Below, piece by piece: positions 35,029 through 43,436 of a stretch of DNA of 64,000 bases (its first letter is position 1; each line of letters starts with the position of its first letter). This DNA is from SIAQ01 sp963767835 (GTDB lineage: Bacteria > Planctomycetota > Planctomycetia > Gemmatales > Gemmataceae): NCBI GenBank assembly GCA_963767835.1, contig CAVYFY010000008.1, forward strand, positions 1-64,000, written 5' to 3'. Below the pieces are notes generated by a model. That model was not told the origin of the DNA. It did not search any database and saw nothing but the letters and a program-made list of their open reading frames with translations. Made by a program: the position numbers and the translations under genes.

Positions 35029-35784
35029 ATGGCGCAAGCGACACGACCGCTCATCGGTCTGAATCTCGACTACGTCCCGGCCGGCAAGACGACGCGGCCT
35101 CACCTGCGGCTCAACGCGGGCTACGCGGAGGCGGTGCTGACCTCGGGCGGATTGCCCGTATTGATGCCGATATTGAGCCGGGAAGCGGAGATCAACGCGT
35201 TTTTGGATCACGTGGACGGTTTTATTTTGACGGGAGGCGGCGATATTGACCCGCGTCGGCTGGGTATGCCGCGCCATCACGCCGTGCTGCCGATGCCGGA
35301 ATGTCGGGACGAGAATGATCGGGTGCTGGTAAGGCTGTTGATCGAGCGGCAGATGCCGGTGCTGGGGATCGGTCTGGGGATGCTGCAGCTGAACGTGGCG
35401 TCAGGGGGGAGCCTGTTCGTGCACTTGCCGGAAGACTGCCCGCGCACCATGCCGCACCGGGACGCCAGCTGTACCGGGCCGCATCGCCATCTCGTTAACA
35501 TGAAGGCCGGCTCGCGGCTTGAAGAAATCTATGGGGGCACGGAATTGCTCGTGAACAGCAATCACCATCAAGCGGTGAAGCAAGTCGGCGCCCCCTTCCG
35601 CGTCGCCGCGGTTGCCCCCGACGGCGTCATCGAGGCCATGGAAGCGCTCGATCCCAACTGGTTCTGCATCGCGGTCCAGTGGCACCCCGAAGCCGATTCG
35701 TCGAGCGCTCTCGATCTGCAACTGTTCGAGTGCTTCGCGCAAACCTGTCTGCGGCAAGCGCCGTCCTTGGCGCTCGCGGCCTAG
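35029..35784 (+). CDS. Class I glutamine-amidotransferase-like C26 protein lacking the catalytic Cys
   Basis: 251 residues of the gamma-glutamyl-GABA hydrolase (PuuD/C26) family: PLIGLNLDYVPAG, VDGFILTGGGDIDPRRLGM, the nucleophile elbow, NSNHHQAVKQVG, and the catalytic His/Glu stretch CIAVQWHPEADSS. The elbow reads VLGIGLGMLQLNV, where the family has GICRGxQ with the nucleophile Cys; Gly replaces it. The enzyme is therefore probably inactive as an amidase, or works differently. AAGGAGGAG gives a strong ribosome-binding site for the ATG at 35029. Cytosolic. Confidence 0.8.
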   Translation: MAQATRPLIGLNLDYVPAGKTTRPHLRLNAGYAEAVLTSGGLPVLMPILSREAEINAFLDHVDGFILTGGGDIDPRRLGMPRHHAVLPMPECRDENDRVLVRLLIERQMPVLGIGLGMLQLNVASGGSLFVHLPEDCPRTMPHRDASCTGPHRHLVNMKAGSRLEEIYGGTELLVNSNHHQAVKQVGAPFRVAAVAPDGVIEAMEALDPNWFCIAVQWHPEADSSSALDLQLFECFAQTCLRQAPSLALAA

Positions 35785-35811
35785 GATCGGCATCGTTTCT
35801 CCGACTCGCAT

Positions 35812-35886
35812 TGATGCTCGCTTGCGGTTTCGCCACAGAATATGCGGTTTGACTCGATTCATCGTGCGAAACCGCAAGCGAGCATC
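35812..35886. repeat. REP-like palindrome (CGCTTGCGG family) before the anmK-like gene
   Basis: Exact 21-base arms: GATGCTCGCTTGCGGTTTCG(C) and its complement, separated by about 33 bases. It contains the CGCTTGCGGTTT core shared with elements at 13832, 26013, 28186 and 30452. Located between two genes of the same direction. Confidence 0.85.
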
Positions 35887-35920
35887 TCTGCGAATCGGGT
35901 TGTCTTTTATTGTTACACCA

Positions 35921-37141
35921 ATGTCCAAACGCCTATTCATCGGCCTCTCTTCCGGCGCCAGTTGCCTCGGCGTGGACACCGCCCTTGTCCGCTCAGAGGG
36001 GATCGGCAGCACTATGTCGCTGCACCCGGAGCACTTTCATCATGCGCCGTTTGGAAAGGAACTGCGCGACCTGCTCCTGCGCGTCACCACCAATCCAACC
36101 GCCGAGATTCGCCATCTCGGGGCTCTGCATCGCGTGCTGGCCGAGAACTACGCGCTGGCGGTCAAGCGCCTTGTGGAGCAGAATCGAGTTTCCCCACGGC
36201 AAGTCCTGTGCATCGGCTGTCCAGGGCAATCGCTCTGGCACGATCCCGACGGCCGCTATCCGGCGGCGCTGAGCCTGGGCATGGCGAGCGTTCTCGCGGA
36301 GCGGACGGGGCTGACGACGGTGAGCGATTTTGCGGGCCGAGACCTGGCGGCGGGCGGACAGGGCTTGCCGTTGAGCGCGGTGGTTGATGCGCTGTTTTTT
36401 CATCACGCCCAGGAGAATCGCGTGGTCTTGCACCTGGGGAGCGTGGCGAGCGTGGTGGCATTGCCGGCTGAGTTAGGAACACATCACCGCAACATCGTCG
36501 GCTTCGAGGCGGCGCCGGGCACGATGCCGCTCGACGGCCTGATGCGCATGCTGACGAGCGGAGCCGAGCCGTTCGACGCCGGCGGCAAGCACGCGGTCCA
36601 GGGACGCTGCCTCGAACCGCTCATCGAACGCTGGCTGCAAAATCACCATTTCGCCAAACGCCCGCCCAAATCCGTGCCGCGATCCGAGTTCGGCAGCGAT
36701 TTCCTCAACCGCGCCATTGAACAAGCCAAGCGGGTTGACGGCAATTTGCATGATGTCCTGTGCACGATGACTCACTTCATCGCTCGGGCCATCGTCCATG
36801 CCGTGCGCACCTGGATTCCGTTCCCGCCGACGCGAATCCTTGTAAGCGGGCGCAGCGTGCGCAACGGCTTCCTTTGGCATCTTCTGGAACAGCAACTCAG
36901 CCCAATGTTGCTGGAGAGGACCGACGCCCACGGGTTGCCGGCGGAATCCCGGCAAGCAGTCGCTCATGCCGGCCTAGCGGCCCTGTGCCTCGACGGCGTG
37001 CCGATCAATCTCCCGTCGGTCACGGGGGCCGGCGGCCAACGTCTGCTCGGGCAATTCACGCCGGGCCAGCGCGACAACTGGGCCCGCTGCCTCGCCTGGA
37101 TGGCTCGCCAAGCCGCGCCGCTGCAAGCCGCGGCGGCGTGA
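35921..37141 (+). CDS. Anhydro-N-acetylmuramic acid kinase (AnmK) family protein, divergent P-loop
   Basis: 406 residues in the ASKHA-type AnmK fold. Recognisable blocks are VLCIGCPGQSLWHDPDG (usual GSHGQTxxH), SDFAGRDLAAGGQGLPLSAV (close to SDFRxRDVAAGGQGAPLVP), FEAAPGTMPLDGLMR and ILVSGRSVRNGFLW (usual GGGxxN). The N-terminal phosphate loop is GLSSGASCLGVDT where the family has GxMSGTSxDGxD; the Asp-Gly pair is lost. The Asp of GRDLAAGG remains. Activity on anhMurNAc in cell-wall recycling is uncertain. No partner (MurQ, NagZ) is nearby. Confidence 0.75.
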   Translation: MSKRLFIGLSSGASCLGVDTALVRSEGIGSTMSLHPEHFHHAPFGKELRDLLLRVTTNPTAEIRHLGALHRVLAENYALAVKRLVEQNRVSPRQVLCIGCPGQSLWHDPDGRYPAALSLGMASVLAERTGLTTVSDFAGRDLAAGGQGLPLSAVVDALFFHHAQENRVVLHLGSVASVVALPAELGTHHRNIVGFEAAPGTMPLDGLMRMLTSGAEPFDAGGKHAVQGRCLEPLIERWLQNHHFAKRPPKSVPRSEFGSDFLNRAIEQAKRVDGNLHDVLCTMTHFIARAIVHAVRTWIPFPPTRILVSGRSVRNGFLWHLLEQQLSPMLLERTDAHGLPAESRQAVAHAGLAALCLDGVPINLPSVTGAGGQRLLGQFTPGQRDNWARCLAWMARQAAPLQAAAA

Positions 37142-37211
37142 ATTGGTACGGAAAATGCTTGGCCGAGATACGGTTCCGGTTTCGCCCATGAACCGTCACG
37201 AGGTGACTCCC

Positions 37212-37640
37212 ATGCCAGTCTTGTTACAGACCATCTTGCTGTTGATTTGTTCCAACGTGTTCATGACGTTCGCGTGGTACGGCCATCTTGCCGCTCTGAA
37301 AGACAGGGCATGGTACGTCGCCGTCCTGGTGAGCTGGGGCATCGCGTTTTTCGAATATTTGCTGCAGGTTCCCGCTAACCGGATCGGCAACACGGCGTAC
37401 AGTGTCGGCGAATTGAAGATCGTGCAAGAAGTGATATCCCTTTCGGTGTTTGTGCCGGTCGCGGTCTTCTATCTGAAGCAGCCGCTCAAATGGGACTATC
37501 TGTGGGCCGCGCTCTGCATCATGGGAGCGGTGTTTTTCATTTTCCGCGAGGATCTGTTTTCCGGGCGGCCGGCGCCTCAACCGCAGGTCGCTCCCGAACG
37601 AACGGCCGACATCGATGGCGACGCTCGACAAGGCTCTTGA
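37212..37640 (+). CDS. DUF486-family membrane protein
   Basis: 142 residues with four helices. The family pattern is clear: NVFMTFAWYGHL, WYVAVLVSWGIAFFEYLLQV, PANRIG, ELKIVQEVISLSVFVPVAVF and WAALCIMGAVFFIFRE. Homologues are small inner-membrane proteins of unknown role, related to DMT-type transporters. The start at 37212 is chosen because AGGTGACTCCC stands before it and the helix begins at once; upstream ATGs would add an unconserved leader. It follows the anmK-like gene on the same strand. Confidence 0.8.
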   Translation: MPVLLQTILLLICSNVFMTFAWYGHLAALKDRAWYVAVLVSWGIAFFEYLLQVPANRIGNTAYSVGELKIVQEVISLSVFVPVAVFYLKQPLKWDYLWAALCIMGAVFFIFREDLFSGRPAPQPQVAPERTADIDGDARQGS

Positions 37641-37734
37641 CGTGCGCGTCCTTGTCGTGCTACGATTTCCGTCGAATCAACCCGACTCCTGCGCCGCGCT
37701 CGTCATTCTTGTGAATTCACACCAGGAGAAAGCC

Positions 37735-38406
37735 ATGCGCCATTTTTTGAGCATTATCGCCGTCGTTTCGTTGTCCCTGTTGCCAACGCCGGGGTTCGGC
37801 AATTCCGGGCCGCCGCCGATTGCTGCCTGGAAGCTGTATTTGCGCACGGCCGACAAGAAAGACGACAAACTTCCTGACGGCAACAAACTTCGTGTGGTCG
37901 AGAACGCGCCGGTGACGTTGAACTTTCGCCACGAGCTGAAGCGGCCGCAAATCGTGATCCCGAAGAAGTTCTGCCACGTGGATTCAGTCGTCGCCCCGCA
38001 GGAAGAGGAGGAAGCAGCCGTGCACGGTCCGCGCAACCTATTCGCCGGCGTGGCGTTGTCGGCCGCTTTTGTAACGGGCGGACTTTGGCTGGTGCGGCGT
38101 TCGGGCAAGTCCGGCAAGGTCATGATGCTGCTGTTCGTCTTCAGCACGGCCATGTTCGTCTCGCCGTTCCTCAGCGATCTGACCGGCAATGAGGCGCCGC
38201 CGCCGAAACTCAAGGGACCGCCGGCGCTCGAGGCCCTGAAGATCGACGGCAACACCGCCAAGCTCGGCGTGGATGTCATCATTGCCGCCGGCGGGGACCG
38301 CATCCGGGTTATCCTGCCCAAGCAACTTCTGCCGGCGGAAATGATTCCGGCCGAGGAATTCGCCAAGCCGCCGGTGCGCCGCTTCGACGGCGACAAGAAG
38401 GAGTGA
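37735..38406 (+). CDS. Membrane protein of unknown function with Sec signal
   Basis: 223 residues. MRHFLSIIAVVSLSLLPTPG is a signal peptide, then an extracytoplasmic segment rich in Pro/Lys (KLYLRTADKKDDKLPDGNKL), two membrane helices (LFAGVALSAAFVTGGLWLV, KVMMLLFVFSTAMFVSPFL), and a C-terminal domain ending VRRFDGDKKE. AGGAGAAAGCC precedes the ATG. It lies 14 bases before the next membrane-protein gene, so the two are likely co-transcribed. No family recognised. Confidence 0.65.
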   Translation: MRHFLSIIAVVSLSLLPTPGFGNSGPPPIAAWKLYLRTADKKDDKLPDGNKLRVVENAPVTLNFRHELKRPQIVIPKKFCHVDSVVAPQEEEEAAVHGPRNLFAGVALSAAFVTGGLWLVRRSGKSGKVMMLLFVFSTAMFVSPFLSDLTGNEAPPPKLKGPPALEALKIDGNTAKLGVDVIIAAGGDRIRVILPKQLLPAEMIPAEEFAKPPVRRFDGDKKE

Positions 38407-38419
38407 TCGTTCACCCGCC

Positions 38420-39446
38420 ATGTCCACGACCGCTCTCGATCCTGTGGTGGCACGCGCCGCTGGCCCCGCCGGGCTGGCGTTCGGCGTCTGCGCGCTCGGG
38501 CTGGTGATCGGCGCTGCGGCGGTGTCCGGATTGATGCCGATCCAATTTTCGATCATCTCCGTGTTCTTGTGCGCCGGCCCGCACAACTGGGTCGAAGCCC
38601 GCTATTTCCTGTCGCGCCTGCCGGCACGCTGGGGCCGGTTGCAAGCCTATTTCCTGTTCGGCTTCGCCGGCGTGTTCGCGCTGACGGCGGCGTTCGCGGG
38701 GTTGCCGTATCTGCTGATCGCGTTGGATGCGGGCGCGGAAATCGGCCTATCGAGCTATGCGCTGTGGAACACGCTGTTCGTGTTGTGGATTGCGACGCTC
38801 GTGCAATTGCGCAGCGGGCAGAATCCTGCGCCGCGATTGGGGCTGGGTCTGGCCGGCGGCGTTCGTCGTCATCGCCCTGGCATGGATTCAGCCACTGCTG
38901 TGGGACCTGAGTCTGGTCTACGTGCACCCGCTGATCGCGCTGTGGATTCTCGACCGCGAAATCCGCCGCACCCGGCCTGAATATCGCCGGGTCTATCACG
39001 TGTGCTTGCTGGCGATGCCGATCTGTCTGGGGCTGATCTGGTGGAACCTCGCCGCCGCGCCAAACCTGCCGGGCAGCGATGTGTTATCGATGCGGATCAC
39101 GCAGCACGCCGGCTCGGATTACGCTGAATACCTTGGCCGCGTCTCGACGCATTGCCTGGTGGCGACGCACACGTTCCTCGAAGCGATGCATTACGGCGTC
39201 TGGCTGATCGCCATTCCGTGGCTGGGCCGGCAGACGAATCTGTGGAGCGTGGCGCGCATGCCGCTGGGCCGGCGTTCGCCGACCTGGACGCGGGCTTTGC
39301 AGATCTTCCTGGTCCTCATCGCCGCTTCCGTCCTCCTCCTTTGGGTGTTGTTCTGGGCCAACTACCCGATCACGCGCGATGTCTATTTCACGCTGGCCAT
39401 GGTGCACGTGCTGGCCGAAGTTCCTTTCCTGTTGCGAGCGCTGTGA
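38420..39446 (+). CDS. Multi-pass membrane protein of unknown function (one frame break)
   Basis: Joined frames give about 342 residues with eight or so helices. The first frame has FSIISVFLCAGPHNWVEARY and FLSRLPARWGRLQAYFLFGF. After a one-base break near 38848 it continues WVWPAAFVVIALAWIQPLLW, THTFLEAMHYGVWLIAIPWL, and ends ITRDVYFTLAMVHVLAEVPF. The conserved His residues in GPHNWVEARY, THTFLEAMHYGV and MVHVLAEV inside helices could bind a metal or cofactor. No named family was recognised. The stop overlaps the next ATG (TGATG). Confidence 0.6.
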
Positions 39447-39844
39447 TGCTGGAATTCCTGGAGCGCCTGCAAGATCCGTGGCTCTTTCTGCCGATCGGCT
39501 ATCTCTTCACCATCGCCATCGAGACGCCGGTGCTGTGCGTGGGGTTGTCTCGGCAGCATTCGATGTCGCGCCGCGTGCTGGCGGGGCTTTGGCTGACCGC
39601 GTGCACGTATCCATTCGTGGTGCTGGTGGCGCCGCAATGGTTCAACCCGAGCGAGCAGCGCGTTCCGTATCTGCTAGTTGCCGAGAGTGTCGCCCACTTC
39701 GGCGAATGTGCCCTGTTCTACATCGCATTTCGGCCGCTGCAATATTTCTGGCGCGACATGATCGCCGTCTTCGGCGCCAATGTGGCATCGTTCGGCGCCG
39801 GCGAGACGTTGTATTTTCTCATCGATTGCTATGCCCTGGCATGA
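39446..39844 (+). CDS. Small four-helix membrane protein
   Basis: 132 residues, MLEFLERLQDPWLFLPIGYL with helices at about 14-32, 45-64, 75-95 and 105-128. It is translationally coupled to the larger membrane protein before it and likely its partner. Intramembrane polar residues include the Glu-Cys pair of AHFGECALFYI and the Glu of FGAGETLYFL. It is convergent with the MFS gene, four bases apart. No family recognised. Confidence 0.65.
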   Translation: MLEFLERLQDPWLFLPIGYLFTIAIETPVLCVGLSRQHSMSRRVLAGLWLTACTYPFVVLVAPQWFNPSEQRVPYLLVAESVAHFGECALFYIAFRPLQYFWRDMIAVFGANVASFGAGETLYFLIDCYALA

Positions 39845-39847
39845 GCA

Positions 39848-41377
39848 TCAATCCGGCAACGGCAGCCCTTTTGTTTCCGGCACGAACCAGATCACGATCA
39901 CACCGACAACGTAAATGAAGCTGAGCGCCGCACACGCCTGCGGCAAGCCGTCGAACGCGCCTTGCAGCGTGCTGAGCTGCAAGACGCCGATGGCGGCCAG
40001 GACGCGGCCAAAGTTGAAACCGAATCCTTGCCCGGTCGCGCGGATCGCCGTCGGAAATAGCTCAGGCAGATAAAGGGGCAGCCAGCCGTAAAACGACGCA
40101 GTGATGCCGCCCGTGAGGAAAGCGAGAATCAGGAACTTGGCATCGAAGACGGTGCAAGTTTGAAAGAAGAGCTGGATGATGACGAACGAGGCGATGCACA
40201 GGAAGAAATAGGTGATGCGCCGTCCGAGCCAACCGCCCAAAAGCGCCGCCGCGATCGTGCCGAGGACGGCGCCCAGAGCGGTGGCGATCTGCGTGTATTC
40301 CTTTGCGGGGGGAGCCGGCGAATCCGTTCGCTCTTGCTCGCTCATGCTCTTGCGTTGTTCCTGGATCAGATCGCCGGACCATTTGGGCACTTGCTGGACG
40401 CTGCCCCAGGTTCCCAGGAGGGCGACGCCGCTGAGAATCGCGGCCAGCAGCATCCGCTTGAGCATGGGCTTCCAGTCGCTGCCGGTGGCGCCGCTTGCCT
40501 TTGCGCGCTGAAGGTAGCGCAGGACGGGGAAGGTATACCCCGCGGTGACGACCACCAGGCCGGCGAGCGTGCCCGCGATGCAGATGCTGGGGGTAAATTT
40601 TTCCGCCCACATGTAGCAAACTCCACACACCGCCACTGCCCCGATCAGGACGCTGGCGAGATCGCGCGTTGCCCAGTGCGAGGTTGCGCCCCTGGCGCGT
40701 TCCTTTTCCCATTTCGCGGATTCCGGCACAAACCAGCGAATGAAGAAAGTCAGCAAGGCAGGAACGGCGCCCAGCATCATGAGCAGCCGCCAGCCCTCGT
40801 TTCGCAGCAGGTGAGTTACCGTCGATTCGGAAAGGCCGACCCCGAGCAAAACATGCTCGACGCGGCCGATCTGCTGGAGCAGGCCCAGGCCAACCAGTCC
40901 AATGAGCATGTAGCCGAAGTTGGCCGACGCCCCGATCAGGCCCGCCAGGAAAACACGCGAGCGATCGGGCCAGATCTCGTTGATGAGGGCGACGCCGAGC
41001 GACCATTCGCCCCCCATGCCGAGGGCGGCGACAAATCGCAACAGGCCGATCTGCCAGGCGCTGGTGGCGAAGCCGCATAAACCGCTGACGAGAGCATAGG
41101 TGAGGACGCTGAGCATCATGGAGCGGACGCGGCCGATGCGATCGCCAAGCCAGCCAAACAACACCCCTCCCGTCGCCGCCCCGATGAGAAAGAAGCTGGT
41201 GATGATGCCAATCCACAAGGTGCGGTCCGCGCCGTCGGCAACAAGCTCGTCAAGGGCCGGCTTTTGCACCAGCGGGAAAAGGCCCATTTCGAGCCCGTCG
41301 AACAGCCAGCCGAGCAGGGCGGCGGCCAGGGCCATCCATTTGCCGAAGTTGGAGGTGCGTGGCGAGGTGTCGTTCAT
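39848..41377 (-). CDS. MFS transporter (metabolite:H+ symporter / sugar-porter-like)
   Basis: 509 residues, 12 predicted helices. Helix 1-2 region LLGWLFDGLEMGLFPLVQKP with the Asp of GWLFDG, the A-like loop GWLGDRIGRVRSM, helix 4 motif RFVAALGMGGEWSLGVALIN and the C-half loop LLGGWLGRRITYFF identify the AAHS/SHS-type MFS. An extra 80-residue hydrophilic loop (KWSGDLIQEQRKSMSEQERT) lies between helices 7 and 8 and could be extracytoplasmic. C-terminal signature VPETKGLPLPD. Substrate unknown: an organic acid or sugar. Confidence 0.88.
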   Translation of the reverse strand: MNDTSPRTSNFGKWMALAAALLGWLFDGLEMGLFPLVQKPALDELVADGADRTLWIGIITSFFLIGAATGGVLFGWLGDRIGRVRSMMLSVLTYALVSGLCGFATSAWQIGLLRFVAALGMGGEWSLGVALINEIWPDRSRVFLAGLIGASANFGYMLIGLVGLGLLQQIGRVEHVLLGVGLSESTVTHLLRNEGWRLLMMLGAVPALLTFFIRWFVPESAKWEKERARGATSHWATRDLASVLIGAVAVCGVCYMWAEKFTPSICIAGTLAGLVVVTAGYTFPVLRYLQRAKASGATGSDWKPMLKRMLLAAILSGVALLGTWGSVQQVPKWSGDLIQEQRKSMSEQERTDSPAPPAKEYTQIATALGAVLGTIAAALLGGWLGRRITYFFLCIASFVIIQLFFQTCTVFDAKFLILAFLTGGITASFYGWLPLYLPELFPTAIRATGQGFGFNFGRVLAAIGVLQLSTLQGAFDGLPQACAALSFIYVVGVIVIWFVPETKGLPLPD

Positions 41378-41567
41378 GCAGAAAGCATAATCGAATGCGC
41401 GTGCAGGGCAATGGCGAGCGGAATTCCGGACGCGTTGCTTATTCTTCGCTCGGTGTCAAAAAAAACTCGCGGAATTATTTGCATTCCACATTTTTCTGAT
41501 CTATTTATTCGACACAGGCGTTATTTTCCGCCTTCCCCTTAAATTCGCCACAACTGGAATAACCGCT

Positions 41568-42203
41568 ATGTTGCCTTCCCCCGGCGCCATCGGCGAACTT
41601 TGGACATGCTTACAAACAGCCCGAAGGCTGGCCGGCGTAGGCGCGCGCGACGCTGCACTTGGGGTCCTGGACAGGATCATCAGCTGCATTGATCGGCAAA
41701 TCAATCGCCAGATGATCTGTCCCAAGAAAGGCGCAGACCTGCCCTTCGGCGTTTACGTCGAGGCGCTGTGCGAGCGGGGTCTGCTTTACAAGCAGATGCA
41801 GCGATACGCTGAGGCGGCCGCCGATTTCACTCAGGCGATCGAAATCGGGCGCAGCGATCCGCATGCCAGGCCGCCCGCCTGCATCCTGCGGGCTTACCTC
41901 GAACGCGGCATCCTTCATCTGTTCAATCTCAACACGGCGCAGGCCATCGCCGATTTCACCTTCGTGATCGACCATCGGCCCCAGCTATTCGAGGCTTACT
42001 GCGAACGTGCCCATGCCTTTCGGGAATTGGGGGACGATGCCAGTGCCGACGCCGATTTACAAACGGCAATGAAGCTCGATCCCACCAGGTTTCTCGACCA
42101 TTATCCGTTGGACCTTCCGCCGCTCAAGGCGCATGTAACACTGCCGGACATCCGCTTGGCCTGCACCATTGGCGATGAGCTGCAAGCGGCTCTCGCCGAA
42201 TAA
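41568..42203 (+). CDS. TPR-repeat protein
   Basis: 211 residues, soluble. Repeats: ALCERGLLYKQMQRYAEAAA then DFTQAIEI, YLERGILHLFNLNTAQAIAD then FTFVID, and YCERAHAFRELGDDASADAD then LQTAMKLDP. The spacing is standard 34-residue TPR. No catalytic domain. It is on the same strand as the GAF-GGDEF gene 75 bases downstream and may act with it, which is inference. Confidence 0.75.
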   Translation: MLPSPGAIGELWTCLQTARRLAGVGARDAALGVLDRIISCIDRQINRQMICPKKGADLPFGVYVEALCERGLLYKQMQRYAEAAADFTQAIEIGRSDPHARPPACILRAYLERGILHLFNLNTAQAIADFTFVIDHRPQLFEAYCERAHAFRELGDDASADADLQTAMKLDPTRFLDHYPLDLPPLKAHVTLPDIRLACTIGDELQAALAE

Positions 42204-42277
42204 TAAATCCCCTTCTCCCCGGCCCATGTGGACGTTCGTTTGCGCGGCGTCTGGGAGATTCCCCAGGAGACCAGCCC

Positions 42278-43311
42278 ATGGACACGATTCAACAGGAAAA
42301 GATCCTGCGCCTGGAGCAAACCATCAAAGAGATGCGCGCCCGCGACGATGACCGCGATGTTCTCGGTGAGATCAAGGGCTATCTGCTTGCCAGCCGCACC
42401 TCCCAGGAGGCGTACGACGTGCTGAGGCATTATGTGCCGCAACTTTTTCCGCACGCGCAGGGGGCGCTTTATTTGCGCAGTGCCGCGGGAGAGACGATAT
42501 TTGAGCGTGTGGCGGATTGGGGCGGATTCAGGCATCGCCGGCGCACGTTTGCGCAGGAACAATGCCGCGCCTTATGCCAGATGAAGCCGTCCTGGACGGA
42601 CAACGGACATGCGAACTGCCTGGCATGCCAGCACGTCGGTCCGGGTCAAGCCGGTTCTGGCTTGTGCGTGCCGTTGCTCACCGAAGGCGAAGCGCTCGGC
42701 GTGCTCCATCTGGCGAGCGAGTCCGGGACCATGTCGCCGTGGAAGCGGAAGCTGGCCGAAGAGCTGGCAGACTATTGCGCCATGCTGCTGGCCAACCTGC
42801 GCTTGCGCGAACGGCTCTCCGATGAGGCGATCCGTGATGCCCGCACCGGCCTGTTCAATGTCCGCTACATGGAGGAAACGCTCCGGCGCGAATTAACCGT
42901 CCGCACGCGCCGGCCGATCGGCGTCATCATGATCGACATCGATCACTTCCGCAGGTTCAACAGCAAATTCACCCACGCCGGCGGCGACGCGCTCCTCGCG
43001 CCTTTGCCGGGTTCCTGCAAGGGCACATCCGCCCCGGCGATGTGGCATGCCGTTACGGTGGCGAGGAATTCCTGTTGATCCTGCCCGGCGCGTCGCTGAA
43101 GGTCGCGGCGCATCGCGCCGAGATATTGCGGAGGGAAGTCAAGAAGCTGGCGGTCGCCTTCGAAGGCAAGCCGCTGGGCCGCATTTCGATCTCGCTAGGC
43201 GTTGCCGTTTCCATCGCCGATTCGCAGACCGGCGACGTCCTGCAACGCGCGATCCAGGCACTCCGGCAAGCCAAGCGTGAGGGCCGGGACCGCGTGGTGG
43301 TCGCGCGTTGA
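42278..43311 (+). CDS. GAF-GGDEF diguanylate cyclase (one frame break)
   Basis: Joined, about 344 residues. A short coiled coil (EKILRLEQTIKEMRARDDDR) precedes a GAF domain (about 35-175; GLCVPLLTEGEALGVLHLAS) with several Cys, including CLACQHVG. Then comes a GGDEF domain: MIDIDHFRRFNSKFTHAGGD, the inhibition site RPGD and the active loop CRYGGEEFLLILPG. One base is missing near 42996 (between GGDALL and AAFAGFLQ). With both GGEEF and RxxD intact, the enzyme should make c-di-GMP and be feedback-inhibited. Cytosolic. Confidence 0.85.
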
Positions 43312-43436
43312 TGCCAGGCGGCATCGGCGTAATTGTCCGATCAAGGTAGGAACGCGAGATGCTTTCGGGGTGTTCGTCTCATCGATAACCCATTTGATTG
43401 CAACCACTCATTTTTTATCATATCTGTTCCGAGCGA

